Positions 1-6,334 of a stretch of DNA of 9,929 nucleotides are shown piece by piece; positions within the stretch are counted from its first letter, which is position 1; each line of letters opens with the position of its first letter. A program made the translations under genes and the position numbers. The stretch lies in contig CAMJAO010000059.1 in NCBI GenBank assembly GCA_946403615.1, forward strand, positions 1 to 9,929, given 5' to 3'. The notes under the pieces were generated by a model that searched no databases, was not told where the DNA came from, and was given only the letters and a program-made list of their open reading frames with translations. This DNA is from an uncultured Prevotellaceae bacterium. Its GTDB lineage: Bacteria > Bacteroidota > Bacteroidia > Bacteroidales > Bacteroidaceae.

Positions 1-148
1 CAAAACGGTCGTATGTGAGTTGCATCAACGAACGGCCTACCCCTAAGACATCGATAAACTGCTTAGGGCGCTCCACGGTGCTCATGGGCCAGAAACGGCT
101 TCCCACTCCTCCCGCCATAATGACGACATGGTTGGATGATTTTCTCAT
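1..148 (-). CDS. manC: Mannose-1-phosphate guanylyltransferase, N-terminal part (cut by window edge)
   Basis: Only the first 49 codons are present; the gene continues beyond the left edge. The translation carries the sugar-nucleotide pyrophosphorylase signature: AGGVGSRFWPMS at residues 12-23, where the glycine-rich loop and Arg18 bind the nucleotide triphosphate, followed by RPKQF at 27-31. The WPxS...PKQF combination is typical of enzymes making GDP-mannose from mannose-1-phosphate and GTP, rather than RmlA or GalU types, so ManC/RfbM-like is the best call. GDP-mannose would feed mannose- or fucose-containing surface glycans in the cytoplasm. The ATG at 148 lies about 50 bases downstream of a good promoter and no better in-frame start is visible upstream. 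The C-terminal half cannot be seen, so a fused isomerase domain can be neither confirmed nor excluded. Confidence 0.85.
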   Translation of the reverse strand, partial: MRKSSNHVVIMAGGVGSRFWPMSTVERPKQFIDVLGVGRSLMQLTYDRF

Positions 149-205
149 AATAACAGAATCTACATGAATGCGAATAAGTGCGTTATTTTACAGCATATTA
201 CGCTG

Positions 206-236
206 CAAAAGTACACTAAAAAGCGCGTATTACAAA
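206..236 (-). promoter_or_regulatory. Bacteroidota-type promoter for the manC-like gene
   Basis: Read on the minus strand, a -33 element TTTG (236-233) is followed after 19 bases by a -7 element TACTTTTG (213-206), a full match to TAnnTTTG. Transcription would start near 199-202, giving a leader of about 50 bases before the ATG at 148. The same 149-257 interval contains no convincing fmt terminator, so some read-through from fmt is possible. Confidence 0.7.
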
Positions 237-257
237 ATAAAGTTGATAATATTTCAA

Positions 258-1238
258 TTATTCTACCTTCCAGCAACCGTCATCACGGAATCCGTTGAGG
301 AAATCAGCCGCATTCATTCTTTTTTTGCCGGCCATCTGCAATAATTGGACACGAATCGCTCCGTCGGTTGTATGGACGTACAAAGCACCTTGCTGACAAA
401 TGACTGTCCCCACAGGTCGGTCTGTGCATACAGCATCACATTTCTCCGTGCGGAAGAGCTTCAAGACCACCGGCTCATCATCCGCATGCCGAAGCATGGT
501 CCATGCTCCCGGATAAGGACTTAACCCGCGGATAAAATCATAGATACGCTTGGTGGGCTGTGTCCAGTCTATCTTACAAGTGTCTTTGAATATTTTGGGG
601 GCGGCATGAAGAGTCGTACCTACGTGGATCATCTGTTCTTGCGGCATCGTTTCAACAGAACCATCACCTTTCAAAATGGCATCTACCGTATCGATGCAAA
701 TGTCTGCGCCGAGACGCATCAAGCCGTCATAAACATACTCCACATCAGCATCGTCTGGAATATCAAAAGGCCGCTGCATGATAATTCTGCCCGTATCAAT
801 GTCATGGTCGAGGAAGAAAGTTGTGACACCCGTCTGCACTTCACCATTGATGACAGCCCAATTGATTGGAGCCGCGCCACGGTATTGCGGCAATAGTGCC
901 GCATGGACATTGAACGTGCCGAAACGTGGCATATCCCAGACGACCTCGGGCAACATTCTGAAAGCGACCACCACTTGCAAATCAGCGTGGAAATCGGCAA
1001 GTTGACCCAGAAAATCGGGGTCTTTCATCTTTTCAGGTTGCAAGACTGGTATTTGATGTTGCAAAGCATATTTTTTCACCTCAGAAGGTTGCAACACACT
1101 TCCGTGCCTGCCCACAGGTTTGTCAGGTTGAGTCACTACGGCCACGACCTGATACCCACCTTCGACCAACGCTTTCAGCGAGCCGACAGCAAACTCGGGC
1201 GTACCCATAAATATGATTTTCAAATCCTCTTTTTTCAT
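258..1238 (-). CDS. fmt: Methionyl-tRNA formyltransferase
   Basis: 326 residues, about the usual length for Fmt (roughly 310-330). It transfers a formyl group from 10-formyltetrahydrofolate to Met-tRNA(fMet), producing the initiator tRNA used by cytoplasmic ribosomes. The N-terminal Rossmann-type domain opens with IIFMGTPEFAV (8-18). The catalytic triad expected from the family is present: Asn110 and His112 in FNVHAALLPQYRGAAP, and Asp148 in the IDTG motif. The C-terminal tRNA-binding domain starts around 205 and includes IYDFIRGLSPYPGAW (about 232-246). The ATG at 1238 fits the family N-terminus. It is the last gene of a probable tsaC-clc-fmt operon, 39 bases after the ClC gene, and has no promoter of its own that I can see. 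In some Bacteroidales fmt is followed by rpe; here the next gene is manC-like (neighbourhood recollection, not checked). Confidence 0.97.
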   Translation of the reverse strand: MKKEDLKIIFMGTPEFAVGSLKALVEGGYQVVAVVTQPDKPVGRHGSVLQPSEVKKYALQHQIPVLQPEKMKDPDFLGQLADFHADLQVVVAFRMLPEVVWDMPRFGTFNVHAALLPQYRGAAPINWAVINGEVQTGVTTFFLDHDIDTGRIIMQRPFDIPDDADVEYVYDGLMRLGADICIDTVDAILKGDGSVETMPQEQMIHVGTTLHAAPKIFKDTCKIDWTQPTKRIYDFIRGLSPYPGAWTMLRHADDEPVVLKLFRTEKCDAVCTDRPVGTVICQQGALYVHTTDGAIRVQLLQMAGKKRMNAADFLNGFRDDGCWKVE

Positions 1239-1277
1239 TTGGAAGTCTTTATAAAGTCATATGGACATTAAAGATGA

Positions 1278-3071
1278 TTATTCCGCAGAGAAATCTGCGA
1301 CCATCTGACGGTACATGGCATACATGCGGGTGCGCGATACGTAACCCACAAGACGGTTGGTGGTGTCGGTGACAGGGAGTTGTTGAGCGTCAGTCCGTTC
1401 AAAAGTGCGCATCACATCCTCCATGGGGTCGTTTTCACCCAATGTGGCCAAAGGTGGAGCCATTAATTGTGCGACAGTGAAATGTTGATATAATTCTGTG
1501 CGGAAGACGACATGACGTATTTTTGTGAAATCTATCTCGCCAAGCAGCGTGCCAGCCTCATCCAAGACAGGAAGTATGATGAATTTGCTTCTGCTGAAAG
1601 AATGAACCAGTTTTCCCAGTTGCATATCTTTACTGACCGCCTGATAATCATGGTCGATGACGCTCTCCAAACTCATTAAAGTAAGCACTGAATGGTCGGT
1701 ATGATGGGTGATTAGTTTGCCCTCACGCGCCAACCTCATACCATAAATGCTATGCGGTTCGAAGATGATAATCGTGAGATAAGAGCAGATGCTCACAATC
1801 ATCAGCGGAATGAACAGTTGGTAGCCCCCAGTCAGTTCTGCGATGAGGAAGATACCAGTCAACGGAGCATGCATAACCCCTGCCATAACCCCTGCCATGC
1901 CCAGCAGCGTGAAATTTTTCTCAGGAACATACACACCAATCTGGTTGACATTCCATAAACGAGAGAAAAGGAATCCTCCGAAAGCACCGATAAACAGCGA
2001 AGGGGCAAAAGTACCACCTACGCCGCCAGCACCATTGGTGGCCGACGTGGCAAACACCTTGGTCAAAAGCACCAATGCAATGTATAGAATGAGGAGATTG
2101 TCTTGCCCATAGAAAAGCGAATTGCCCATCACGCTGTTCCAATCCTCCTCTGTACGCCCATTGAGCAACACGTTGATGCTGGAATAGCCTTCACCAAAGA
2201 GCGAAGGGAAGAGGAAAATCAATCCACTCAAAATCAATCCTCCGATGAGCAGCCTGACGTATCTTTTCTCTTTCAATTTGGCAAACATCTTCTCGCAGGC
2301 AGTCATCATACGGATGAAATAGAGACTGATCAGACCGCATGCCACCCCAAGTAAGATGGTAGCAGGCACACGCTCAATCTCCCACGCGCCATCCAACTGG
2401 AAAGTGAAGAGAGAATCTCCACCGACAAACAAATAGGTAAAACACGTGGCAGTGACACTGGCAATCAAAATGGGCAGGAGAGCAGCCATCGTAAGGTCAA
2501 TCATCAGCACCTCAAGAGTGAAGACCAATCCGGCGATGGGCGCCTTGAAAATACCAGCAATTGCCGCCGAGGCCCCGCAACCGACCAACACCATGAGGGT
2601 TTTCGGGTCCATGTGGAACAATTGTCCGAGCCGGCTGCCGATGGCAGAGCCAGTGAGAACGATGGGCGCCTCAGCACCGACTGATCCGCCGAATCCGATG
2701 GTCAATGCGGAAGAAATAACCGAACTCCAGCAGTTATGCCGTTTCAGTTTACCTTGATTACGGCTGATAGCATACAAAATGCGAGTAATGCCATGACTGA
2801 TATTGTCGCGCACCACATATTTGACAAACAAAGAAGTCAGATAAATACCGAAAATGGGGAACAAGAGATAGAGCCAGTTGTATGAACTGAATTCAAAGCC
2901 CGATGTGAGCAGTTTCTCTATCTGATTGATCATGCCATGTAGTATCCAAGCCGCAACCGCAGCAAAGAAACCCACGAAAAAAGCCAATATCAGCGTCAAT
3001 TGCTTATCGCTGATATAGCGTTTTCTCCAGGCAAAAATCCTGACGGCTATGGATGGTTTCTTCTCTGACAT
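1278..3071 (-). CDS. ClC-family chloride channel/transporter with C-terminal CBS pair
   Basis: 597-residue inner-membrane protein. Residues about 20-450 form the hydrophobic ClC core and about 465-590 hold two CBS domains, which in other proteins bind adenine nucleotides. ClC signatures are present: SHGI (92-95) at the GSGIP position, GAEAP (132-136) carrying the gating glutamate Glu134, and GGTFAP (352-357) at the GxFxP position. Tyr443 in HSIYG is the likely central pore tyrosine. The helix corresponding to FIIEEM of E. coli ClC-ec1 reads FTLEVLM (184-190), so the internal proton glutamate (E203) appears to be Val188, as in animal ClC channels. Passive conduction is therefore possible, but coupled exchange is not excluded. 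It is not the short Fluc type, and the motifs do not suggest a fluoride-specific CLC-F. It starts 9 bases after tsaC and is probably translated from the same mRNA. Confidence 0.95.
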   Translation of the reverse strand: MSEKKPSIAVRIFAWRKRYISDKQLTLILAFFVGFFAAVAAWILHGMINQIEKLLTSGFEFSSYNWLYLLFPIFGIYLTSLFVKYVVRDNISHGITRILYAISRNQGKLKRHNCWSSVISSALTIGFGGSVGAEAPIVLTGSAIGSRLGQLFHMDPKTLMVLVGCGASAAIAGIFKAPIAGLVFTLEVLMIDLTMAALLPILIASVTATCFTYLFVGGDSLFTFQLDGAWEIERVPATILLGVACGLISLYFIRMMTACEKMFAKLKEKRYVRLLIGGLILSGLIFLFPSLFGEGYSSINVLLNGRTEEDWNSVMGNSLFYGQDNLLILYIALVLLTKVFATSATNGAGGVGGTFAPSLFIGAFGGFLFSRLWNVNQIGVYVPEKNFTLLGMAGVMAGVMHAPLTGIFLIAELTGGYQLFIPLMIVSICSYLTIIIFEPHSIYGMRLAREGKLITHHTDHSVLTLMSLESVIDHDYQAVSKDMQLGKLVHSFSRSKFIILPVLDEAGTLLGEIDFTKIRHVVFRTELYQHFTVAQLMAPPLATLGENDPMEDVMRTFERTDAQQLPVTDTTNRLVGYVSRTRMYAMYRQMVADFSAE

Positions 3072-3080
3072 GGGAAGTGT

Positions 3081-3653
3081 TTATTTGCGAATAATGCTCA
3101 CCTCGCCTCTTTGTCCCAAGCGAATGATTGCGGAAGGAGTGTGCGGTTTCTTTTCCTGTCGGCGCGATGTGCACACATAATCCACCGCCTCAATCAGTTC
3201 GGGAGAAATGTCATGATAGTTCTGAGCGGCCGGTTCGCCACTGAAATTGGCACTTGTAGAGACTATCGGTTTTTGAAATCTATAACAAAGTTCTTTCGAG
3301 AAAGGCTCGCTGGTAATACGCATTGCGATAGAGCCGTCTTCCGCGACAAGATTGGGCGCCAAATTGACTGCTCCGTCCAAAATCACCGTGGTGGGCTTGG
3401 TTGCCAACTCCATCACGTCCCAAGCCACATCGGGCACATTTCGTACATATCGTTGCAACCTTGCATCGCTGTCAACAAGGCAAATCATCGCCTTGGAATC
3501 CTCTCTGCGCTTGATGGCATAAACCTTGGCCACAGCCTCAGGGTTTGTAGCATCACAACCAATTCCCCATACTGTATCAGTAGGATATAAAATCACCCCT
3601 CCTTGTCGCATTACCTCGACAGCCTGCTTGATGTCTTTATCGAATGGTGTCAT
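3081..3653 (-). CDS. tsaC: L-threonylcarbamoyladenylate synthase (short YrdC/TsaC type)
   Basis: 190 residues, a single YrdC-like domain without the extra C-terminal domain of Sua5. The family enzyme makes threonylcarbamoyl-AMP from threonine, bicarbonate and ATP; TsaD then uses it to form t6A at position 37 of ANN-decoding tRNAs. Visible motifs are YPTDTVWG (23-30), KRREDSKAM (48-56, the substrate and nucleotide-binding basic cluster), VSTSANFSG (131-139) and PSAII (173-177). The start at 3653 follows a strong promoter by only about 17 bases, leaving a short A/T-rich leader. It is the first gene of the tsaC-clc-fmt operon. Some genomes carry several YrdC paralogues (YciO, YrdC), so the precise role rests on motif quality rather than uniqueness. 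Confidence 0.93.
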   Translation of the reverse strand: MTPFDKDIKQAVEVMRQGGVILYPTDTVWGIGCDATNPEAVAKVYAIKRREDSKAMICLVDSDARLQRYVRNVPDVAWDVMELATKPTTVILDGAVNLAPNLVAEDGSIAMRITSEPFSKELCYRFQKPIVSTSANFSGEPAAQNYHDISPELIEAVDYVCTSRRQEKKPHTPSAIIRLGQRGEVSIIRK

Positions 3654-3675
3654 CTTTGTTCATCGAATTAGACCG

Positions 3676-3706
3676 CAAAATTACAAAAAAAGGCTTGTGC
3701 AACAAA
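3676..3706 (-). promoter_or_regulatory. Bacteroidota-type promoter for tsaC-clc-fmt
   Basis: On the minus strand TTTG (3706-3703), 19 bases, then TAATTTTG (3683-3676), a full match to TTTG-N19-TAnnTTTG. Predicted transcription start is near 3669-3672, just ahead of the ATG at 3653. It lies downstream of the kinase terminator, so the operon has its own promoter. Confidence 0.75.
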
Positions 3707-3749
3707 AAGAAAAGGGCATTTTTATGCATATATGCGTTTTTAATTCATC

Positions 3750-3790
3750 TAAATCAAATAAACGCCCGCACCAAAGACTGGTGCAGGCGT
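3750..3790 (-). terminator. Intrinsic terminator after the ROK kinase gene
   Basis: A hairpin with arms 3762-3773 and 3779-3790 has 11 paired positions interrupted by one mismatch (C3767/A3785) and a 5-base loop. It starts 28 bases past the kinase stop codon. On the minus strand it is followed by TTATTTGATTT, which is moderately T-rich. It separates the kinase transcript from the tsaC operon. Confidence 0.75.
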
Positions 3791-3818
3791 ATTGATATGA
3801 GTTATAGGGTAATAGAAA

Positions 3819-4796
3819 TTAAATTTCCCAACCGATGGCTGAAGCGCCGAGCACAGCAGCCGAAGAGCCATCAAGACCGCTGATAAGGAATTTAGCCTTA
3901 TTGCGGAAGATTTTGAGTACATGCTCTTCATAACTACGCTTGATAGGTTCCATGATGAGGTCGCCAGCCTTTGTCAGACCACCGAAGAAGATGAATGCCT
4001 CGGGTGAAGAGAAAGCAGCGAAATCGGCACAAGCCTCACCGAGCATCTCACCAGTAAACTCATAGACGCGGAGAGCCAGTTTATCACCTTTACCCGCTGC
4101 GATGGACACATCGAGCGAAGTTATATCAGCGGGATTCATGTCACGCAGGAGAGAAGGCTCGTCAGTTGTCTCGAGGAACTCGCGTGCAGTACGTGCCACA
4201 CCTGTTGCGGAACAATAAGCCTCCAAACATCCTGTGCGCTCGCATCCGCATTTACGTCCATTCTCGCGGCGCATGATCACATGGCCAAGTTCACCGGCGA
4301 AACCGTCGCAGCCATAAACAAGCTGTCCGTTGATGACGATACCTGAACCCACACCCGTTCCGAGAGTCAGCACGATAAAGTTTTTCATGCCTCTGGCCAC
4401 GCCATAAGTCATCTCGCCGATGGCTGCGGCATTGGCATCATTGGTCATAGCCACAGGCACGCCGAGACGCTCTTTGAACATATCAGCGAGGGGAACGATG
4501 CCATTGTGACCCCATGAGAGGTTAGGCGCATATTCAATGGTACCAGTATAATAATTGGCATTCGGTGCTCCGATACCCATTGCTTTAATCTTTTCAATGC
4601 CTCCAACTTCCTCGATGATGGGCAAGAGAGCCGTCACGGAAGCATCCACATAATCCTCCACGGTTTCATACCCTTGAGTCTTGATGGCGGTGGTCGCCTT
4701 GATGTCGCCACGGCTGTCAACAATACCAAAAACTGAATTTGTTCCTCCTAAATCCAAGCCAATGACATAAGGCTTCATTTCTGTCTGTGCATTCAT
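3819..4796 (-). CDS. ROK-family sugar kinase, probable glucokinase
   Basis: 325 residues, the usual length for ROK kinases. The N-terminal phosphate-binding loop is GLDLGGTN (13-20). The catalytic base is probably Asp120 in TNDANAAA. LTLGTGVGSG (143-152) forms the second phosphate loop. Glu169 and His172 in GELGH, with Cys183, Cys185 and Cys190 in the CGCERTGCLE segment, make the sugar-contacting glutamate and structural zinc site of the ROK signature. There is no N-terminal helix-turn-helix, so this is an enzyme and not a NagC/XylR-type repressor. ATP-dependent glucose phosphorylation is the likeliest reaction; N-acetylmannosamine, fructose or allose cannot be ruled out from sequence. The ATG at 4796 is used here, but the ATG seven codons in (MKPYVIGL) is also possible. 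It appears monocistronic, with its own promoter and terminator, divergent from the LysE-family gene. Confidence 0.93.
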   Translation of the reverse strand: MNAQTEMKPYVIGLDLGGTNSVFGIVDSRGDIKATTAIKTQGYETVEDYVDASVTALLPIIEEVGGIEKIKAMGIGAPNANYYTGTIEYAPNLSWGHNGIVPLADMFKERLGVPVAMTNDANAAAIGEMTYGVARGMKNFIVLTLGTGVGSGIVINGQLVYGCDGFAGELGHVIMRRENGRKCGCERTGCLEAYCSATGVARTAREFLETTDEPSLLRDMNPADITSLDVSIAAGKGDKLALRVYEFTGEMLGEACADFAAFSSPEAFIFFGGLTKAGDLIMEPIKRSYEEHVLKIFRNKAKFLISGLDGSSAAVLGASAIGWEI

Positions 4797-4832
4797 GTTG
4801 TTTTATTTAATTGATGAATAATTTTTATTTCG

Positions 4833-4864
4833 CAAAGTTACTAAAAATCATCATAAACACCAAA
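4833..4864 (-). promoter_or_regulatory. Bacteroidota-type promoter for the ROK kinase gene
   Basis: On the minus strand TTTG (4864-4861), 20 bases, then TAACTTTG (4840-4833), a full match to the consensus. Predicted start is near 4826-4829, giving a leader of about 30 bases, A-rich and without a clear Shine-Dalgarno sequence. The -33 element is half of a short palindrome, CAAATGTATTTG, at 4861-4872. Confidence 0.75.
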
Positions 4865-4872
4865 TGTATTTG

Positions 4873-4898
4873 TGATTTTCCTCATAAGAGGCAAATCA
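4873..4898. promoter_or_regulatory. Imperfect dyad between kinase and exporter genes (possible operator)
   Basis: Outer arms TGATTT (4873-4878) and AAATCA (4893-4898), inner arms CCTC (4880-4883) and GAGG (4888-4891), with an ATAA centre (4884-4887). One unpaired position per side (T4879, C4892) breaks the symmetry, leaving 10 of 11 pairs. It lies just upstream of the kinase -33 element and about 55 bases upstream of the exporter -33 element. It has no T-run, so an operator is more likely than a terminator. No regulator gene is adjacent, so the role is inferred from position only. Confidence 0.35.
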
Positions 4899-4952
4899 TC
4901 AGCGTTCAAAGGTATGAAAAAACCGTGTTATCTCAAAGTTTTATTCATAAAA

Positions 4953-4984
4953 TTTGTTTCTTTCACATTTTTTTAGCAATTTTG
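4953..4984 (+). promoter_or_regulatory. Probable promoter for the LysE-family gene
   Basis: TTTG (4953-4956), 20 bases, then CAATTTTG (4977-4984), one mismatch from TAnnTTTG. The start of transcription would fall near 4988-4991. A coding start upstream of this promoter is therefore unlikely, and GTG 4990 or TTG 4993 would be at or very near the mRNA 5' end. Confidence 0.5.
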
Positions 4985-4989
4985 CACCC

Positions 4990-5661
4990 GTGTTGCCATT
5001 TGATTTCCATATTGACATTTTAAACATCATCTTCAAAGGAATGGTGATAGGCATTCTTGTGTCTGCACCTATGGGGCCAGTAGGCATCTTGTGTGTACAA
5101 CGCACGCTTAACAAAGGCCGATGGTATGGATTTGTCACTGGTGTAGGCGCCACAGCGAGTGATTTAATCTACGCGATGATAACGGGTTTCGGTATGAGTT
5201 TCGTGATGGATTTGATCAACAATAGCCAAAACCGCTTTTTTCTACAAATCACAGGCAGCATCATGTTGTTAGTATTCGGTATATTCAGTTACCGATCCAA
5301 TCCCACGAAAAACATCCGCAAACCCGGCAAAAACAAAGGAACACTTTGGCACAACACGGTTACAGCCTTCCTGGTCACATTCTCTAATCCTCTGATTATC
5401 TTATTGTTTATGGCAGTTTTTGCACAGTTGGCATTTATCATTCCAGACCGTCCCATAGAAATGATTATCGGCTATCTAAGCATTATCAGCGGAGCCTTGT
5501 TATGGTGGTATGGACTGACATGGCTTATCGACAAAATACGCAATAAATTTGAAAACACCGGCATAATCATCATCAATCGGGTCATAGGCAGCGTTGTGAT
5601 ACTCATCTCTGTAGTTATCTTGATCGGCACGGTGTTTAATTTGTTCACCATCCACTACTGA
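4990..5661 (+). CDS. LysE-family membrane exporter
   Basis: Counted from GTG 4990, 223 residues with about six hydrophobic segments, near 12-37, 45-72, 83-101, 122-150, 157-181 and 191-217. The family (LysE/RhtB) exports amino acids or related small molecules across the inner membrane. Characteristic features are SAPMGPVG (25-32) in the first helix, QRTLNKGR right after it, and FSNP (131-134) in the fourth segment. The substrate cannot be told. The start is uncertain. A TTG at 4954 is open in frame but lies within the probable promoter. GTG 4990 or TTG 4993 gives a complete first helix. ATG 5041 has AAAGGA abutting it with no spacing and would shorten helix 1. The stop codon is inside the following terminator hairpin. 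It is divergent from the ROK kinase. Confidence 0.85.
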   Translation: MLPFDFHIDILNIIFKGMVIGILVSAPMGPVGILCVQRTLNKGRWYGFVTGVGATASDLIYAMITGFGMSFVMDLINNSQNRFFLQITGSIMLLVFGIFSYRSNPTKNIRKPGKNKGTLWHNTVTAFLVTFSNPLIILLFMAVFAQLAFIIPDRPIEMIIGYLSIISGALLWWYGLTWLIDKIRNKFENTGIIIINRVIGSVVILISVVILIGTVFNLFTIHY

Positions 5662-5700
5662 CGTATATCATTATCCCGTCAGTATTTTCTTTTTTATTTC
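5656..5700 (+). terminator. Intrinsic terminator overlapping the LysE-family stop codon
   Basis: A perfect 8-bp stem, TACTGACG (5656-5663) with CGTCAGTA (5677-5684), and a 13-base loop, followed by a T-rich run from 5685. The TGA stop at 5659-5661 is in the left arm, so a terminating ribosome would cover the hairpin. It would partly or wholly separate this gene from the DUF4924 gene. Confidence 0.65.
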
Positions 5701-5714
5701 CCAATAAATATCAT

Positions 5715-6263
5715 ATGTATATTGCTCAAGAACTACGCAAAAAAAGCATAGCCGAGTATCTGCTTTATATGTGGCAGGTCGAGGATATCATACGCGCCTA
5801 TGGTTGTGACCTGTCGCGCATCACCAAGGAATATATCAGTCGTTTTGAATATTCAGATGACCAAAAAGAGGAGGTGACAGACTGGTATGGCGACTTGGTG
5901 CGCATGGTAAAACGTGAAGGGTGCCAGGAACGGGGACATTTACAAATCAACAAAATACTCATTGCAGACATGATGGATTTGCACAGCCGCCTGATGAACA
6001 GCAGCAAGTTCCCATTTTACCATAGTGAGTATTATAAGGTATTGCCCTTTATCGTAGAGTTGCGTAACCGAGGCGCCAACAAATCAGAGAATGAGATAGA
6101 GACCTGTATGAATGCTCTCTATGGTGTGATGCTCTTGCGATTGCAGAAGAAAGAAATCAGTCCGAGCACATCGAACGCTATCCACGAAATCACCACTTTC
6201 ATCGGAATGCTGAGCGACTACTACCTGAAAGACAAGACAGAAGGATTGGAGTTTGAAGATTAA
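5715..6263 (+). CDS. DUF4924-family protein of unknown function
   Basis: 182 residues. I recognise the N-terminus (MYIAQELRKKSIAEYLLYMW) and overall layout as the DUF4924 family of Bacteroidales; no function is known to me. It appears soluble and mostly helical. There is no signal peptide and no membrane segment, it is rich in charged residues, and it has an aromatic-rich amphipathic start, a central HLQINKILIADMMDLHSRL helix (75-93), a KFPFYHSEYYKVLPFIVELR segment (98-117) and an acidic tail. No catalytic motif or metal-binding cysteine set is visible. It lies 53 bases after the LysE-family gene, behind a probable terminator, and 71 bases before rmlD. I could not find a consensus promoter in that 53-base gap, so it may be expressed by read-through or from a divergent promoter type. 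Confidence 0.85.
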   Translation: MYIAQELRKKSIAEYLLYMWQVEDIIRAYGCDLSRITKEYISRFEYSDDQKEEVTDWYGDLVRMVKREGCQERGHLQINKILIADMMDLHSRLMNSSKFPFYHSEYYKVLPFIVELRNRGANKSENEIETCMNALYGVMLLRLQKKEISPSTSNAIHEITTFIGMLSDYYLKDKTEGLEFED

Positions 6264-6268
6264 CTTTG
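6261..6268 (+). promoter_or_regulatory. Possible -7 element ahead of rmlD
   Basis: TAACTTTG matches TAnnTTTG exactly and overlaps the DUF4924 stop codon, but there is no TTTG at 19 or 20 bases upstream. It could give rmlD-prfC a separate start with a leader of about 60 bases. It could equally be chance. Confidence 0.25.
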
Positions 6269-6334
6269 ATTGATATTTGGACTTTTAACCTTATGATTAA
6301 AACTATCAACATTAAGCCATAAAAAGAATACGAC

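Noticed and set aside
201..215. Short inverted repeat CAGC/GCTG next to the manC -7 element.
   Set aside because: Only four pairs hold before a mismatch; too weak to call an operator or a fmt terminator.
719..1271. Open frames of 75-122 codons on the plus strand and in another minus-strand frame inside fmt.
   Set aside because: They lie wholly or almost wholly within a clearly coding fmt frame, have no recognisable domains and have no promoter or ribosome site; they are by-products of its base composition.
1872..1898. Two perfect 12-base tandem copies (CATAACCCCTGC) inside the ClC gene, encoding AGVM twice.
   Set aside because: The peptide MAGVMAGVMHAPLTG is a normal ClC helix segment and similar residues occur in relatives, so this is codon coincidence in a repetitive helix and not an insertion.
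3111..3590. A 159-codon plus-strand open frame antisense to tsaC.
   Set aside because: It is entirely opposite a well-supported gene, the translation looks unstructured with no family motif, and no promoter precedes it.
6272..6279. GATATTTG with an upstream TTTG at 6252-6255, considered as an rmlD promoter.
   Set aside because: The spacer is 16 bases instead of 19-20 and the TA of the -7 box is missing its T.
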